A DNA stretch of 64,000 nucleotides from Polycladomyces zharkentensis (GTDB lineage Bacteria > Bacillota > Bacilli > Thermoactinomycetales > JIR-001): contig NZ_JAFHAP010000004.1 in assembly GCF_016938855.1 (NCBI RefSeq), positions 310,001 through 374,000 on the forward strand, given 5' to 3'. Below are positions 56,002 through 64,000 of the stretch, piece by piece. A program made the translations under genes and the position numbers. Under the pieces are notes generated by a model that was not told the DNA's origin, did not search any database, and saw only the letters and a program-made list of their open reading frames with translations. How positions within the stretch are numbered: the first letter of the stretch is position 1; the number at the start of each line of letters is the position of its first letter.

Positions 56002-57567
56002 TCAATTACCGGTCGGTGCTTCATAGTTGGCCGATTGAATATCCCAACCGTACACTTTGAACCCGTACAGGATCCACAGACTCAACGGGTTATCCTTTTT
56101 ATCCGTGGTGTGCTGGGTGACGTACACCTCGGTCGGTGTTACTTTCGTTACCACGGCGGAATGGTCGATGTCACCGTCACCATCCAGATCGGCCTGCACC
56201 ACGTCGCCGATTTGCAGGTCAAACATCGACCGCACTGGTTTTGCACGGAATTTCAGATGTTTGTACAAGCTGTTGGCCACACCCCAGGAATAGGACGGTT
56301 TCTTGTCGCTGTAATACCAGTAGTTCGTTTTCTTCCATTCCACCAATCCACCCGCTTTCATCACTTGCGAAGCGAAATTGGTGCAATCGTACCAACAGTT
56401 GTAACATCCGCCGCTGACCCGGCTGTAATAGCCGAATTGCTCATTGTTCCGTTTGTTCCACCATTGGTACGCGTAATCCCTGGCTGCTTCCCGGTCGTAC
56501 GGGATCAGACGGGACGAAGGTGGATTACCCTTGTTTTGATCGTCGCCCGGTTGGGGTTGCACCGTGCCGCCACCGCTGCTGCCATCGCTCCCGTTCCCTT
56601 GCTCATTGGGGGCGGTGGAACCCGGCACTTCGCCGCTCGGTGCATTGCCCGGTTGGCCCGGGACGTTTTGTTCCCGATCCGCACTTCCCTGGTTGGGTTC
56701 ACTGTTGTTGGACCCGGGTGTACGGGTTTCTCCCTGATTACCGCCGACCGCATTTTGCTGGTCATCGGTTGCAGGTTGTTCCGGAATTGCGGGTTGTTCC
56801 GGATTGGTTCCCTGACCACTGCCATCCGCCGGTGCAGGCTGGGTGGAGATTCCTTCTCCCTCTTGTTGGTCAGTGCCTTGTTTCGGTTGGGACTTGGGTT
56901 CGGACCCTTTGACCGTTTCCGGTGACCCTTTCACTTCTTCTTTTTCTTTGCCGGATTTCGGCGAGCGATCCAGGGTCATGGGCAGATTTCCTTTTTTGTT
57001 CGGCAACAGATCCCGCAGTTCCGCCAGTTCGGTCCCCGTCAACTTTTCACCGGCAGCCAACTTCTTTTCCAGCTCGTTGATCCGCTTGTTCTTCTCTTGG
57101 TCTTCGTAGCGGTCCACGTCCCTGGCGTACTGAATGATCTTATCCCGCTCTTCTTTGCTGTAAGAAGCGAGATCCGTCGCCATCCCCTTGATGAAATCGC
57201 GGTATTTCGGATCATCCAGATCCGGCTTGATGTCCAGCTTTTTCTTTTTGATGCGATCTGCTGAGATTCGAATCGCTTCTTGGTGATCGCGCTTGATCTC
57301 TTCTTTGCTGACCGAATAGTTGGCATAATAGGAGAGCTTTTTCCCTGTTGTTTGCTCCCCGTCGGCATTCTTCTGAATCGAGGACAACTCCTCATCCAAG
57401 TTCTGCCCTTGATCCTCCGGTTCATCCGTCACGGCCGTCATCGGAACCGACTCCGTCTTTTTGACCGATTTGGGCGGTCCGCCGAACAATGTGTCGGAAA
57501 AGGCGTAAGCCGTGCCCAAGCCGACAACGACCACCAACCCCATCAGGAACAAAACCTTTCTCTTCAA
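56002..57567 (-). CDS. Exported protein with C-terminal amidase_6-type domain
   Basis: 521 residues: an N-terminal signal anchor (KRKVLFLMGLVVVVGLG), a charged helical region (about 40-190), a low-complexity Gly/Pro/Gln/Asn linker (about 195-350), and a C-terminal domain (about 358-521) with YDREAARDYAYQWWNKRN, CYNCWYDCTNFASQVM and DIDHSAVVTK, giving likely Cys and His catalytic residues. The putative amidase domain is frequent in Firmicute cell-wall proteins; the substrate is unknown. TTG 57567 is eight or fewer bases after AAGGGG. Confidence 0.78.
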   Translation of the reverse strand: MKRKVLFLMGLVVVVGLGTAYAFSDTLFGGPPKSVKKTESVPMTAVTDEPEDQGQNLDEELSSIQKNADGEQTTGKKLSYYANYSVSKEEIKRDHQEAIRISADRIKKKKLDIKPDLDDPKYRDFIKGMATDLASYSKEERDKIIQYARDVDRYEDQEKNKRINELEKKLAAGEKLTGTELAELRDLLPNKKGNLPMTLDRSPKSGKEKEEVKGSPETVKGSEPKSQPKQGTDQQEGEGISTQPAPADGSGQGTNPEQPAIPEQPATDDQQNAVGGNQGETRTPGSNNSEPNQGSADREQNVPGQPGNAPSGEVPGSTAPNEQGNGSDGSSGGGTVQPQPGDDQNKGNPPSSRLIPYDREAARDYAYQWWNKRNNEQFGYYSRVSGGCYNCWYDCTNFASQVMKAGGLVEWKKTNYWYYSDKKPSYSWGVANSLYKHLKFRAKPVRSMFDLQIGDVVQADLDGDGDIDHSAVVTKVTPTEVYVTQHTTDKKDNPLSLWILYGFKVYGWDIQSANYEAPTGN

Positions 57568-57914
57568 CCGTCCATCCCCTTCTCTATGAAAATATGAAAA
57601 GATGGCTATGATCTTATGATAGCTGCTTCATCAGACCAGTTCAATAGATTGAAAGAAGGACAAAACATGGCGAATATGTGGCGGAAGATTCAAGTGAAAT
57701 CTTCCAGTGAAAGGTTTGCAATTATCTTCTTTCATTACAGGAACGGTGTTATCCAATGTGCAGGAAACGACGGCCGGCCAGGACGTGTCCGGCAATTCCA
57801 CGTGGTATTGCTTCGATCACCGCGGGAAACCGTCATCCTTTGTTCGGATCGGTCACTCACTGGACAAACCGGTCGTCTTCCCCTTTACTTTTCATCTCAA
57901 GCAGAGTAAAATGA
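57568..57914. other. Gap upstream of tetR
   Basis: No gene or repeat recognised. It should hold promoters for the divergent amidase gene and for tetR (TAAAAT at 57907-57912 is a plausible -10 for tetR). Confidence 0.4.
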
Positions 57915-57936
57915 ACCTACCTAACGTTAGGTAGGT
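57915..57936 (+). promoter_or_regulatory. TetR-type operator
   Basis: A perfect 22-bp palindrome, ACCTACCTAAC paired with GTTAGGTAGGT. It lies between a TAAAAT box and the tetR start and includes the probable ribosome site, so bound repressor would block its own expression. Confidence 0.85.
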
Positions 57937-57944
57937 GTCATGTC

Positions 57945-58526
57945 TTGACCACCAAACAGCGTATTCAACAAACCGCGATTCGCCTTTTTGCCCAATATGG
58001 TTATGAGGGCGCCTCCCTGTCGATGATCGCTCGGGAGGTGGGCATTCGAAAGCCTTCCATCTACGCTTTTTTTGCAAGCAAAGAGGCTTTGTTTCTGTCC
58101 GTCTTTGAAGAGATCATGAAGGCACATTTTGCCGATACCCAGAAATTGTTCGCTTCTTTGCAAGACAAACCGGTGAAAGAGCGATTGTACCGGCTGTTGA
58201 CGAACGGCCTGACCTACGCATCCGAACACGGTGAAGCGTTCGCGTTTTACCAACGTGCGATGTTGTTTTCTCCCCCTGCTCTGCAGGAGAAGATCCGTGA
58301 TCGGTTTTTGGAGGCCGAAACCTGGCTGACACGTGTTTTAAAGGATTGTTTCAAAGAAGGGATCCGAACGGGCGTCATTCGCGAGGCGAATCTCGATGAT
58401 CTGATCGCCTCATACCTTTGTTTGTTGGATGGTGTACTGATTCAGTTGTTCTACTACGGTCCGGAAATGCTCCGTCGACGGATCGACGGCATTTGGCGGA
58501 TCTACTGGTCGGGAATTTCACAGTGA
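57945..58526 (+). CDS. TetR family transcriptional regulator
   Basis: 193 residues: a TetR_N helix-turn-helix (TAIRLFAQYGYEGASLSMIA, REVGIRKPSIYAFF) and a C-terminal ligand domain with LYRLLTNGLTYASEH. It starts at TTG 57945, since the nearby ATG is closed by a stop after two codons. The palindromic operator upstream and the SMR pump downstream suggest that it represses both and responds to a pump substrate. Confidence 0.9.
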   Translation: MTTKQRIQQTAIRLFAQYGYEGASLSMIAREVGIRKPSIYAFFASKEALFLSVFEEIMKAHFADTQKLFASLQDKPVKERLYRLLTNGLTYASEHGEAFAFYQRAMLFSPPALQEKIRDRFLEAETWLTRVLKDCFKEGIRTGVIREANLDDLIASYLCLLDGVLIQLFYYGPEMLRRRIDGIWRIYWSGISQ

Positions 58527-58540
58527 GGAGGCTGATGGAG

Positions 58541-58849
58541 ATGGCTTGGTTGTATCTGTTGGCGGCGGGTATATTGGAAGTAGTGTGGGCCATCGGGCTC
58601 AAGTATCAAAAAACGATCCCGATTGCTGTGACCATCGGTGGCATGATCGGCAGTTTTTTGTTGTTGTCCGCATCATTGAAAACGTTGCCCGTCGGCACCG
58701 CGTATGCCATATGGACCGGCATCGGGGCGGCCGGTACGGTATTGGTGGGCATGTTGTTTTTTGACGAGCCCAAAACCGCGCTCCGATTGGTTTTTCTGGT
58801 GCTGATCATCGGCGGCATTGTGGGACTGAAACTGACATCGGCTCATTAA
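58541..58849 (+). CDS. sugE: SMR family transporter, SugE/Gdx type
   Basis: 102 residues with four membrane helices. MAWLYLLAAGILEVVWAIGL contains the essential Glu14, and LPVGTAYAIWTGIGAAGTV is the SMR signature. The EVVWAIGLKY pattern is that of SugE/Gdx guanidinium exporters rather than EmrE. ATG 58541 lies nine bases after GAGGAGG and 14 bases after tetR. No guanidine riboswitch is present; control is by TetR. Confidence 0.88.
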   Translation: MAWLYLLAAGILEVVWAIGLKYQKTIPIAVTIGGMIGSFLLLSASLKTLPVGTAYAIWTGIGAAGTVLVGMLFFDEPKTALRLVFLVLIIGGIVGLKLTSAH

Positions 58850-58861
58850 CCCTGTTTCATC

Positions 58862-58959
58862 TGTCAAATGATTATGTATTGTGGTAATATATTGATTGGG
58901 TAAGAGAGAGCGGAAAGCCTCACCGCCCGGGCCGAGTGATCGGCAAAGGGGGTGAGGCC
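58862..58959 (+). promoter_or_regulatory. Leader that hides the toxin ribosome site
   Basis: A -10 box TAATAT (58885) with a poor -35 (TGTCAA). Then GCCTCACC (58917-58924) can pair fully with GGTGAGGC (58951-58958), which covers the ribosome site, and between them GCCGA, loop GTGA, TCGGC forms a second hairpin. Confidence 0.6.
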
Positions 58960-59073
58960 TTGAAGGAATGGCTACAAGTCATCGCGGCTCTGCTGACCGC
59001 ACTTGCAGCCATCGTCCGTCTCTTCCTGGACCATGGCAACCGATGCCGGTCCCGTCGGAAGAGGCGACGCTGA
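58960..59073 (+). CDS. 37-residue toxin-like membrane peptide
   Basis: TTG start after GGGGGTGAGG; reads MKEWLQVIAALLTALAAIVR, LFLDHGNR, then a tail with nine Arg/Lys among the last 12 residues. One helix long enough to cross the membrane followed by a basic tail is the form of type I toxins such as Fst, TxpA or BsrG, though I see no direct sequence family match. The leader hides its ribosome site and an antisense promoter faces it. Function is inferred from this layout only. Confidence 0.6.
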   Translation: MKEWLQVIAALLTALAAIVRLFLDHGNRCRSRRKRRR

Positions 59074-59097
59074 ACCGCTGTTGTCGGGCATAATATA

Positions 59098-59132
59098 GGC
59101 CGTAAGTAAAGGGGGCAACTTTACTTACGGCC
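59098..59132. terminator. Perfect 14-bp hairpin between toxin and antisense promoter
   Basis: GGCCGTAAGTAAAG, seven bases, CTTTACTTACGGCC. There is no T-run on either side, so it may be a bidirectional terminator, an RNA-RNA contact site or an RNase III target. Confidence 0.55.
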
Positions 59133-59176
59133 GCCGGCCCACGGTGGGGCAGTCCTGTGCGTTCTCTCTTGCCCTT

Positions 59177-59206
59177 ATTATATGATAACCGTTTTCGCAA
59201 AATCAA
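59177..59206 (-). promoter_or_regulatory. Convergent promoter for an antisense RNA
   Basis: TTGATT, 18 bases, TATAAT on the minus strand. A transcript would start near 59170 and run through the hairpin into the toxin's 3' end. The sigK stop is only 15 bases to the right. Confidence 0.65.
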
Positions 59207-59220
59207 CACGACATCTGCCG

Positions 59221-59925
59221 CTACTTACCGCTTTTCACCCGGTAAAACTCGTGAAACAGCTTGATGAGTGCCCGCTTTTCAATCCGTGACACATACGAGC
59301 GTGAGATCCCCAGCTCTTTTGCGATCTCCCGTTGCGTTTTCTCATCCTCCCCGTTCAAGCCAAACCTGCTTTTGATCACCTCTTGCTCCCGTTCATCCAA
59401 GATATGCAGATGGCCGTAAATTTTCTTCTTCTCAATCTTCATCTGTACCAAATCCATCACTTCATCCCGTTCGGTACCCAATACATCAATGAGGGTGATT
59501 TCATTCCCCTCTTTGTCGGTTCCGATCGGGTCATGCAGTGAGACATCTTTACGAGCCTTTTTGAGCGACCGCAGATGCATCAGAATCTCATTCTCAATGC
59601 ATCGCGCTGCATAGGTGGCCAATTTGGTGCCCTTGTCAGTTTGGTAGGACTCGATGGCCTTGATGAGACCAATCGTGCCGATGGAAATCAGGTCTTCCGA
59701 ATCTTCTCCCGTGTTCTCGAACTTTTTGACGATGTGGGCAACCAACCGCAAGTTGTGTTCGATCAAGGTGTTGCGTGCTTTTTTGTCCCCTTGGGCCATG
59801 AGCCTGAGATGCTTTTCTTCCTCCTCTTCCGAGAGAGGTTGGGGAAATGCGTTGTTTTTGATATACGAGACAAACAGAACTGCCTCCCTCAGCATCATTG
59901 CCAAAGCCGCCAATATTTCCGGCAC
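59221..59925 (-). CDS. sigK: RNA polymerase sporulation sigma factor SigK
   Basis: A 234-residue sigma-K precursor: a short hydrophobic pro-sequence ([20 protein letters not shown]) and [18 protein letters not shown], region 2 ([20 protein letters not shown]) and region 4 ([16 protein letters not shown]). It drives late mother-cell genes. GTG 59925 follows GGAGGTG; a longer in-frame start lacks support. The gene is continuous, so there is no skin-type interruption. Confidence 0.95.
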   Translation of the reverse strand: MPEILAALAMMLREAVLFVSYIKNNAFPQPLSEEEEEKHLRLMAQGDKKARNTLIEHNLRLVAHIVKKFENTGEDSEDLISIGTIGLIKAIESYQTDKGTKLATYAARCIENEILMHLRSLKKARKDVSLHDPIGTDKEGNEITLIDVLGTERDEVMDLVQMKIEKKKIYGHLHILDEREQEVIKSRFGLNGEDEKTQREIAKELGISRSYVSRIEKRALIKLFHEFYRVKSGK

Positions 59926-60024
59926 GCGCTCCACACCTCCGTCCACATTCCCTTTGCAGGTATTCTTAGCTATATGTACGGATGACTGGGCGCGTGCCTG
60001 TACGGGGGAAATCAACCAAAAGCA

Positions 60025-60052
60025 AACGCTTCCCATAGATTAGGGAAGCGTT
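60025..60052 (-). terminator. Terminator of the serine hydrolase gene
   Basis: AACGCTTCCC, eight bases, GGGAAGCGTT, then TGCTTTTGG on the minus strand. Confidence 0.7.
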
Positions 60053-60116
60053 GCAGATTTTGGGGCATTTAAATCAACCATTCTACCCAAATTCCGTTGG
60101 CTGTGGGCGATGGTTA

Positions 60117-61781
60117 TCAATCACAACGTATCTCCCACCCATCGGATGACCAATCCAGCGGAATGGCTTTCCCGCTTTCATCCGTCACCACCGGATTTTG
60201 CACATACCATCCGCGGCCGTTGCCATAGGTGTCCGTATGATAGCGGAAACGGACATAACGGGTTTGAGCAGGCAGCGTCAGCGTGATCCGCCTCCACTCC
60301 CCACTGCCGCTCATCGGCGAACCGATGGCGGTCCAATGGGTACCGTCCGCTGACACTTCCACCACTCCCTGATCACGGTCCGGCTGTATGCGGTACCACG
60401 TCATGAAAGAGAGACTGTGAGGTTTCTCTGAAGGGTCCAACCGGTCGGACGTCAGCAGCCGGTCGAGATTGTCACCGTATCCGGCAAACCACGCTTCCTC
60501 TTTGCCGGGCAGGTTGACGGGGATCGCATCGGCCACGAATCGGGCGAACTGCCGGCGTACCGGGTTGGTGGAAACCGTTTGACGGGTAGGATGGACCCGG
60601 TTGGTCAACAAGACAGCGATCACACCGTTGGCGCGGTCAATGACCAACGAGGTGCCGGTATAGCCGGTGTGCCCCATGGTACGGGGAGAGGCCAACGCGT
60701 CCATATACCAATGTTGGTTCAGCTCCCAACCCAAGCCGTGATCCTGTCCCGGGAACATCCCGGTTTGATTGACCTCCATCAGTTTCACCGTATCCGGGCG
60801 GAGAATGCGTTTGCCACCATAGGCCCCTTTGTTGAGAATCATCTGGCTGAAAACCGCCAAATCGCGCGCCGTGGAGAAGACACCGGCATGACCGGCCACG
60901 CCTCCCAACGCCCAGGCGTTTTCGTCGTGAACCTGCCCCCACACCAATCCGCGTCCCGTCCACGGCTGATACTCTGTGGCGGCAATCCGATGCTTCAACT
61001 CTGCGGGAGGATGATACATCGTGTCCTTCATCCCCAATGGCGCGGTGATCTGTTCCTTGACAAACCGGTCCAGCCGCTCACCGGACAATCGCTCCACCAA
61101 CGCTCCCAACGTGATGTAATTCAAATCCGAATACACGTAGGTGGTTCCCGGTTCATGGTCCAACGGATGAGTCAGAACATACCGCAACCGATCTTCCCTG
61201 CTTCCGGGCACCTTGTACAACGGCGTAAGCGGCCCGGGACGAAAACCGGACGTGTGCGTCATCAGCTGACGAATCGTCACCTTTTCCTTGCCGTTTTGCG
61301 CAAATTCCGGCAAGTAGCGGGCCACCGGGTCATCCAAGCGGAATTTCCCCTGTTCATACAATTTCATGACCGCCACAGCAGTAAAGATTTTGCTGATGGA
61401 AGCCACATCGAAGATCGTGTCCTGACGCATCGGCACCGGATGTTCCATCACCGTTCCCTGATCGTCAAGGTAGCGGGCGGCATCACCGTATGCGGTATGC
61501 TTGACCACCCCGCCGCTTCTGGCCACCAACACCACCGCTCCAGGCATGGCGCGATCGGCAATCGATTGTTGAATGAAAGCATCCACGGCGTCGAGCGGCG
61601 TTTCCCTCATCCCGACGGACTCCGGTGTTGCAGCATGCAGGACGGGGGTGAACGGAGCGGGATGCTCCCATGTAAACGGCGTGTTTATCCTGTCCGGTTG
61701 ATGAGCCTCCGCGGGAAGCGGCAGCAGCAGGCTGAATCCCAACAAGATGGAACATGCTCGTTTCCACCATCTGTGCAACAT
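60117..61781 (-). CDS. Exported class C beta-lactamase-like serine hydrolase
   Basis: 554 residues with a signal peptide (ending near AEA-HQ). The serine-active-site domain has SISK (SxxK) in DVASISKIFTAVAV, YSDLNY in the YxN position (Asp for Asn) and HTGYTG near the third motif; it spans about residues 50-400. A C-terminal beta-rich domain of about 130 residues follows (RIQPDRDQGVVEVSADG). It resembles the AmiE/YbbE group of peptidoglycan-recycling enzymes and other esterases. ATG 61781 or TTG 61790 may start it. Confidence 0.85.
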   Translation of the reverse strand: MLHRWWKRACSILLGFSLLLPLPAEAHQPDRINTPFTWEHPAPFTPVLHAATPESVGMRETPLDAVDAFIQQSIADRAMPGAVVLVARSGGVVKHTAYGDAARYLDDQGTVMEHPVPMRQDTIFDVASISKIFTAVAVMKLYEQGKFRLDDPVARYLPEFAQNGKEKVTIRQLMTHTSGFRPGPLTPLYKVPGSREDRLRYVLTHPLDHEPGTTYVYSDLNYITLGALVERLSGERLDRFVKEQITAPLGMKDTMYHPPAELKHRIAATEYQPWTGRGLVWGQVHDENAWALGGVAGHAGVFSTARDLAVFSQMILNKGAYGGKRILRPDTVKLMEVNQTGMFPGQDHGLGWELNQHWYMDALASPRTMGHTGYTGTSLVIDRANGVIAVLLTNRVHPTRQTVSTNPVRRQFARFVADAIPVNLPGKEEAWFAGYGDNLDRLLTSDRLDPSEKPHSLSFMTWYRIQPDRDQGVVEVSADGTHWTAIGSPMSGSGEWRRITLTLPAQTRYVRFRYHTDTYGNGRGWYVQNPVVTDESGKAIPLDWSSDGWEIRCD

Positions 61782-61862
61782 TTTATCCAAGGACCCTCCC
61801 AGGTATCGAATTATCTATATATTATCAGAAAATAGATAAAATAACATGCAAACAGGTGACAA

Positions 61863-61941
61863 GGGCAGCCATTTTTCCACAAGCGACCTTAAAGCCTGTC
61901 GAATGAGAGAAGAGAGAAGCAAGAGGGAAAACGGCGCACCC
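61863..61941 (-). repeat. REP-like palindrome, family C copy 7
   Basis: On the minus strand GGGTGCGCCGTTTTCCCTCT to AAGGTCGCTTGTGGAAAAAT and GGCTGCCC. Confidence 0.6.
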
Positions 61942-62084
61942 GAAATTGCAATTGCCAGCAGTCTCAAACAGGGAGCTGTTCATCCCTGGCACGAGAGTGC
62001 AGTTGACCAGTGCTCAAACAGGTGGAAAGTACTGATATGTCCCGTGGTGAGCAGGGTGACCTTCCCGGGGCATCCTTCCAGCCA

Positions 62085-62307
62085 GGGCGTGTCTGGAAAA
62101 TCCGTGTGGAGCAAATGATTTCACGGTTCAGCAACTTACCAAGCCGGCCAAGAGAGGACCCGGATAGCGCAGGCATGAAAATACGGGCCATTTCCTCTCA
62201 GCAAGCATATTGTCCCCGCGTCCCGCGCTCCGGGTCCATCACTTTCCTGGCAGGGCACAGGTGAAGCAACCGGAAAAGCAATCAGAAAGTATTCACCGGA
62301 TACGCCC
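62085..62307 (+). repeat. Interspersed element, family A copy 6
   Basis: Complete copy with inverted ends GGGCGTGTCTGG and CCGGATACGCCC (10 of 12 paired). Core arms GACCCGGA and TCCGGGTC are kept. Confidence 0.65.
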
Positions 62308-62407
62308 CAGCCGAACAGGAACGGTCCGGGAAAGGTACACTCCCTTCATGATACACAGCCGATGAGAGAGCGTTCGCAGCATTTGACCGGCACTTCCATC
62401 CACACCG

Positions 62408-63298
62408 TCAACGCAACATCCCGAGTACCACCGTCAAACTGACCGCACTGATCACGGTACTCAACAGAGTGATGCCCGAAACCAGTTTGGGTTCACTGCC
62501 GAATTGCAACGAATACATCGTCGTATTGGCGGCTGAGGGCATCGCCGCAGCCACCACCATCACCTGCTTGAGCAGCGGGTCCACGGGCAACCAAATGGCG
62601 ATGCACCAAGCGATGACGGGGGAGAGGATCAACCGTGACAAAAGAGAAAAACCGACTTTCTCCCAGTCGAGACGGTTGAGCGGAATTTCGGCCAACTGCA
62701 TACCCAAGGCCAGCATGATCGTGGGAATGGCCGCGTCCGCAACGAAGTCGATCACCTGCAACAAACTGCGGGGTACTTCCCAGCCCCAGGCATTCCACAG
62801 AAGCCCCAGCACAGCGGCATGGATGATCGGCATTTTGACCACGGACGCGATCGCCTGTTCACCGGCCGCGCTGCCTTTGGCCGCATAATAGATGCCGAGT
62901 GTGCTCATCAAGATCGTTTGCACCACCATGATGACAATGGCGTAATGCAAACCGGCCTGACCGAACGCAAACAAGACGACAGGAACACCCAAGTTGCCGC
63001 TGTTCATAAACGCAGTGGCCAAAATCAGACCGCTTTCTTCCGATTTCGTATATCCCCTGATGCGTGCCGTTATTTTCACCCAGCCGATCAAGATCAGGCA
63101 GAGTGCCAGCGAGTAGATGGTGACATATATGTACTGCCGGTCGATGTCCGCCGCGTACAAGGTTCGGAAAACCAACAACGGCGACATCAGGTACATCGAG
63201 GCCGTGGAAAGGGATCGCACATCCATCCGCAAACGCTTTTGACCCGCGTAACCCAAGGCGAAGATCAGAAAAACCGGTAGAATCACCTCAACAAACAT
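62408..63298 (-). CDS. AEC family transporter
   Basis: A 296-residue protein with about ten membrane helices in the auxin-efflux-carrier layout: N-terminal LPVFLIFALGYAGQKRL, central MNSGNLGVPVVLFAFGQAG, and PSAANTTMYSLQFG in the second half. Members export organic anions such as malate; the substrate here is unknown. ATG 63298 follows GGGAGTGGGAG. Confidence 0.88.
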   Translation of the reverse strand: MFVEVILPVFLIFALGYAGQKRLRMDVRSLSTASMYLMSPLLVFRTLYAADIDRQYIYVTIYSLALCLILIGWVKITARIRGYTKSEESGLILATAFMNSGNLGVPVVLFAFGQAGLHYAIVIMVVQTILMSTLGIYYAAKGSAAGEQAIASVVKMPIIHAAVLGLLWNAWGWEVPRSLLQVIDFVADAAIPTIMLALGMQLAEIPLNRLDWEKVGFSLLSRLILSPVIAWCIAIWLPVDPLLKQVMVVAAAMPSAANTTMYSLQFGSEPKLVSGITLLSTVISAVSLTVVLGMLR

Positions 63299-63403
63299 GT
63301 CTCTCCCACTCCCGCGAAAACTTCGGATGTTTCTATCTTATCAAAGAAACGCCATCGGAAAAATCAAACGCACCGGAGACCTGCCGATGCGCCCGTCTCT
63401 TCT

Positions 63404-64000
63404 CTATTTTCGTTTCCCGTCGTCACGTTCTTCCGCTTCGATCAACGCCACTTCGTCCATCACACGTTGAAAAATGCGCAAGGCCCGGGGGTCCTGACTG
63501 TCGGAAACGCCCCGCAGCACGACGGACACCGAATATCGCGGCTGATCATAGGGACCGTATCCAATCATCCATTTGTTGTATCGGTCCTTGTTTATTCCCA
63601 CTTGGGCCGTACCCGTTTTCCCCGCCAGCTTCCACTTGGCGTCTTGGACTGCAACAGCCGTTCCCTCCGTAACAGCTGAACGCATCATGCGCCGTACCTG
63701 TACCAATGTCTTCGGTTTGATCCGGAATGTTTCCTTATAGGCCTGCGGTCGAAATACCGCAACCGCTCGGCCGTCGGGACTTTGCACCCGCAACACCAGA
63801 CGGGGAGTCAACGATTGACCGTCGTGAAACAGGGATGTTACCAAATTGGCCGCCTGCAACGGCGTCATACGAACATCCCGTTGACCGATTCCGGTTTGTG
63901 CCACTGCTCCGCGATCCCGTCGAGCCGCCTTCCCGGAGAAAATCATGCCCGTCTGTTCTTCCAGCAGTTGTCGGAAATCGGATTCGTGAAATACCGACCC
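63404..64000 (-). CDS. Penicillin-binding protein, transpeptidase C-terminus (partial)
   Basis: The frame runs beyond the right edge, so only the last 198 residues are seen. It includes the KTG motif (LAGKTGTAQ) of class B transpeptidases and IGQRDVRMTPLQAANLVTSL, typical of PBP2/FtsI-type enzymes. The upstream active-site SxxK lies outside the window. Probably involved in cell-wall or spore-cortex synthesis. Confidence 0.85.
   Translation of the reverse strand, partial: GSVFHESDFRQLLEEQTGMIFSGKAARRDRGAVAQTGIGQRDVRMTPLQAANLVTSLFHDGQSLTPRLVLRVQSPDGRAVAVFRPQAYKETFRIKPKTLVQVRRMMRSAVTEGTAVAVQDAKWKLAGKTGTAQVGINKDRYNKWMIGYGPYDQPRYSVSVVLRGVSDSQDPRALRIFQRVMDEVALIEAEERDDGKRK

Larger units (their letters stand above)
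61791..62407. other. Gap upstream of the serine hydrolase
   Basis: Promoter-like AT-rich stretch at 61800-61850, then a family C palindrome and a complete family A element. No gene. Confidence 0.5.

Noticed and set aside
58979-59209. 76-residue minus-strand frame across the toxin-like locus
   Set aside because: No ribosome site; its coding region overlaps the hairpin and the peptide gene, which explain the sequence better.
59221-59925. sigK split by a skin-type element
   Set aside because: The reading frame is continuous from pro-sequence to region 4.

Overview
The window reads as about 64 kb of chromosome from a spore-forming, moderately GC-rich Firmicute. The spore-specific genes gpr, spoIIP, yqxA and an unsplit sigK, together with T-boxes, a SAM-I leader, a c-di-AMP leader, CIRCE and a TRAP-type site, all point to Bacillales. 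A Thermoactinomycetaceae-like thermophile is my best guess, but this is inference from gene content only.

Read from right to left, the minus strand keeps the classic Bacillus order sigK, yqeG, yqeH, aroE, nadD, yqeK, rsfS, comER, comEA, comEC, holA, rpsT, gpr, spoIIP, yqxA, lepA, hemW, hrcA. The backbone is stretched by inserted blocks. These are a fused trpEG between yqxA and lepA; trpS, a decayed mobile island, ccdC, an M1 peptidase, a nitronate monooxygenase, a DUF523 protein and a flavin oxidoreductase between rpsT and holA; an ECF sigma/anti-sigma pair between holA and comEC; kimA, a GNAT, dcd, metC, metI, metY and rocD between comEC and comEA; leuS after rsfS; and phoD, pepP, an acyl-CoA ligase, a secreted amidase-domain protein, tetR-sugE and a small toxin-like locus between yqeG and sigK. 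The usual yhbY, yqeM and comEB are not at their expected positions.

RNA-level control is prominent. The trpEG leader carries nine GAG triplets in 5-6 nt register followed by a hairpin that hides the ribosome site, as expected for TRAP. trpS and leuS have T-boxes with TGG and CTC specifiers. metY has a SAM-I riboswitch, kimA a ydaO-type c-di-AMP riboswitch, and hrcA a perfect CIRCE.

The gaps between genes are full of small repeats that explain most of the apparent empty space: (A) six copies of a roughly 180-240 bp element, most with terminal inverted repeats and all with a covarying central stem; (C) seven or more REP-like palindromes of about 60-80 bp; and (E) up to seven right ends of IS200/IS605-type elements (omega-RNA-like), all in the same orientation and without an intact tnpB. 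Broken copies of pieces of two neighbouring genes, pepP and phoD, lie elsewhere in the window.

The 12.5-15.8 kb island holds a two-repeat CRISPR relic, membrane-protein remnants, a HicAB pair whose toxin has ATA at the start position, a tRNA 3' fragment and a serine-recombinase pseudogene. The most system-like novelty is at 58.86-59.21 kb: a 37-residue membrane peptide with a basic tail, a leader that sequesters its ribosome site, and a convergent antisense promoter. It looks like a type I toxin-antitoxin locus.
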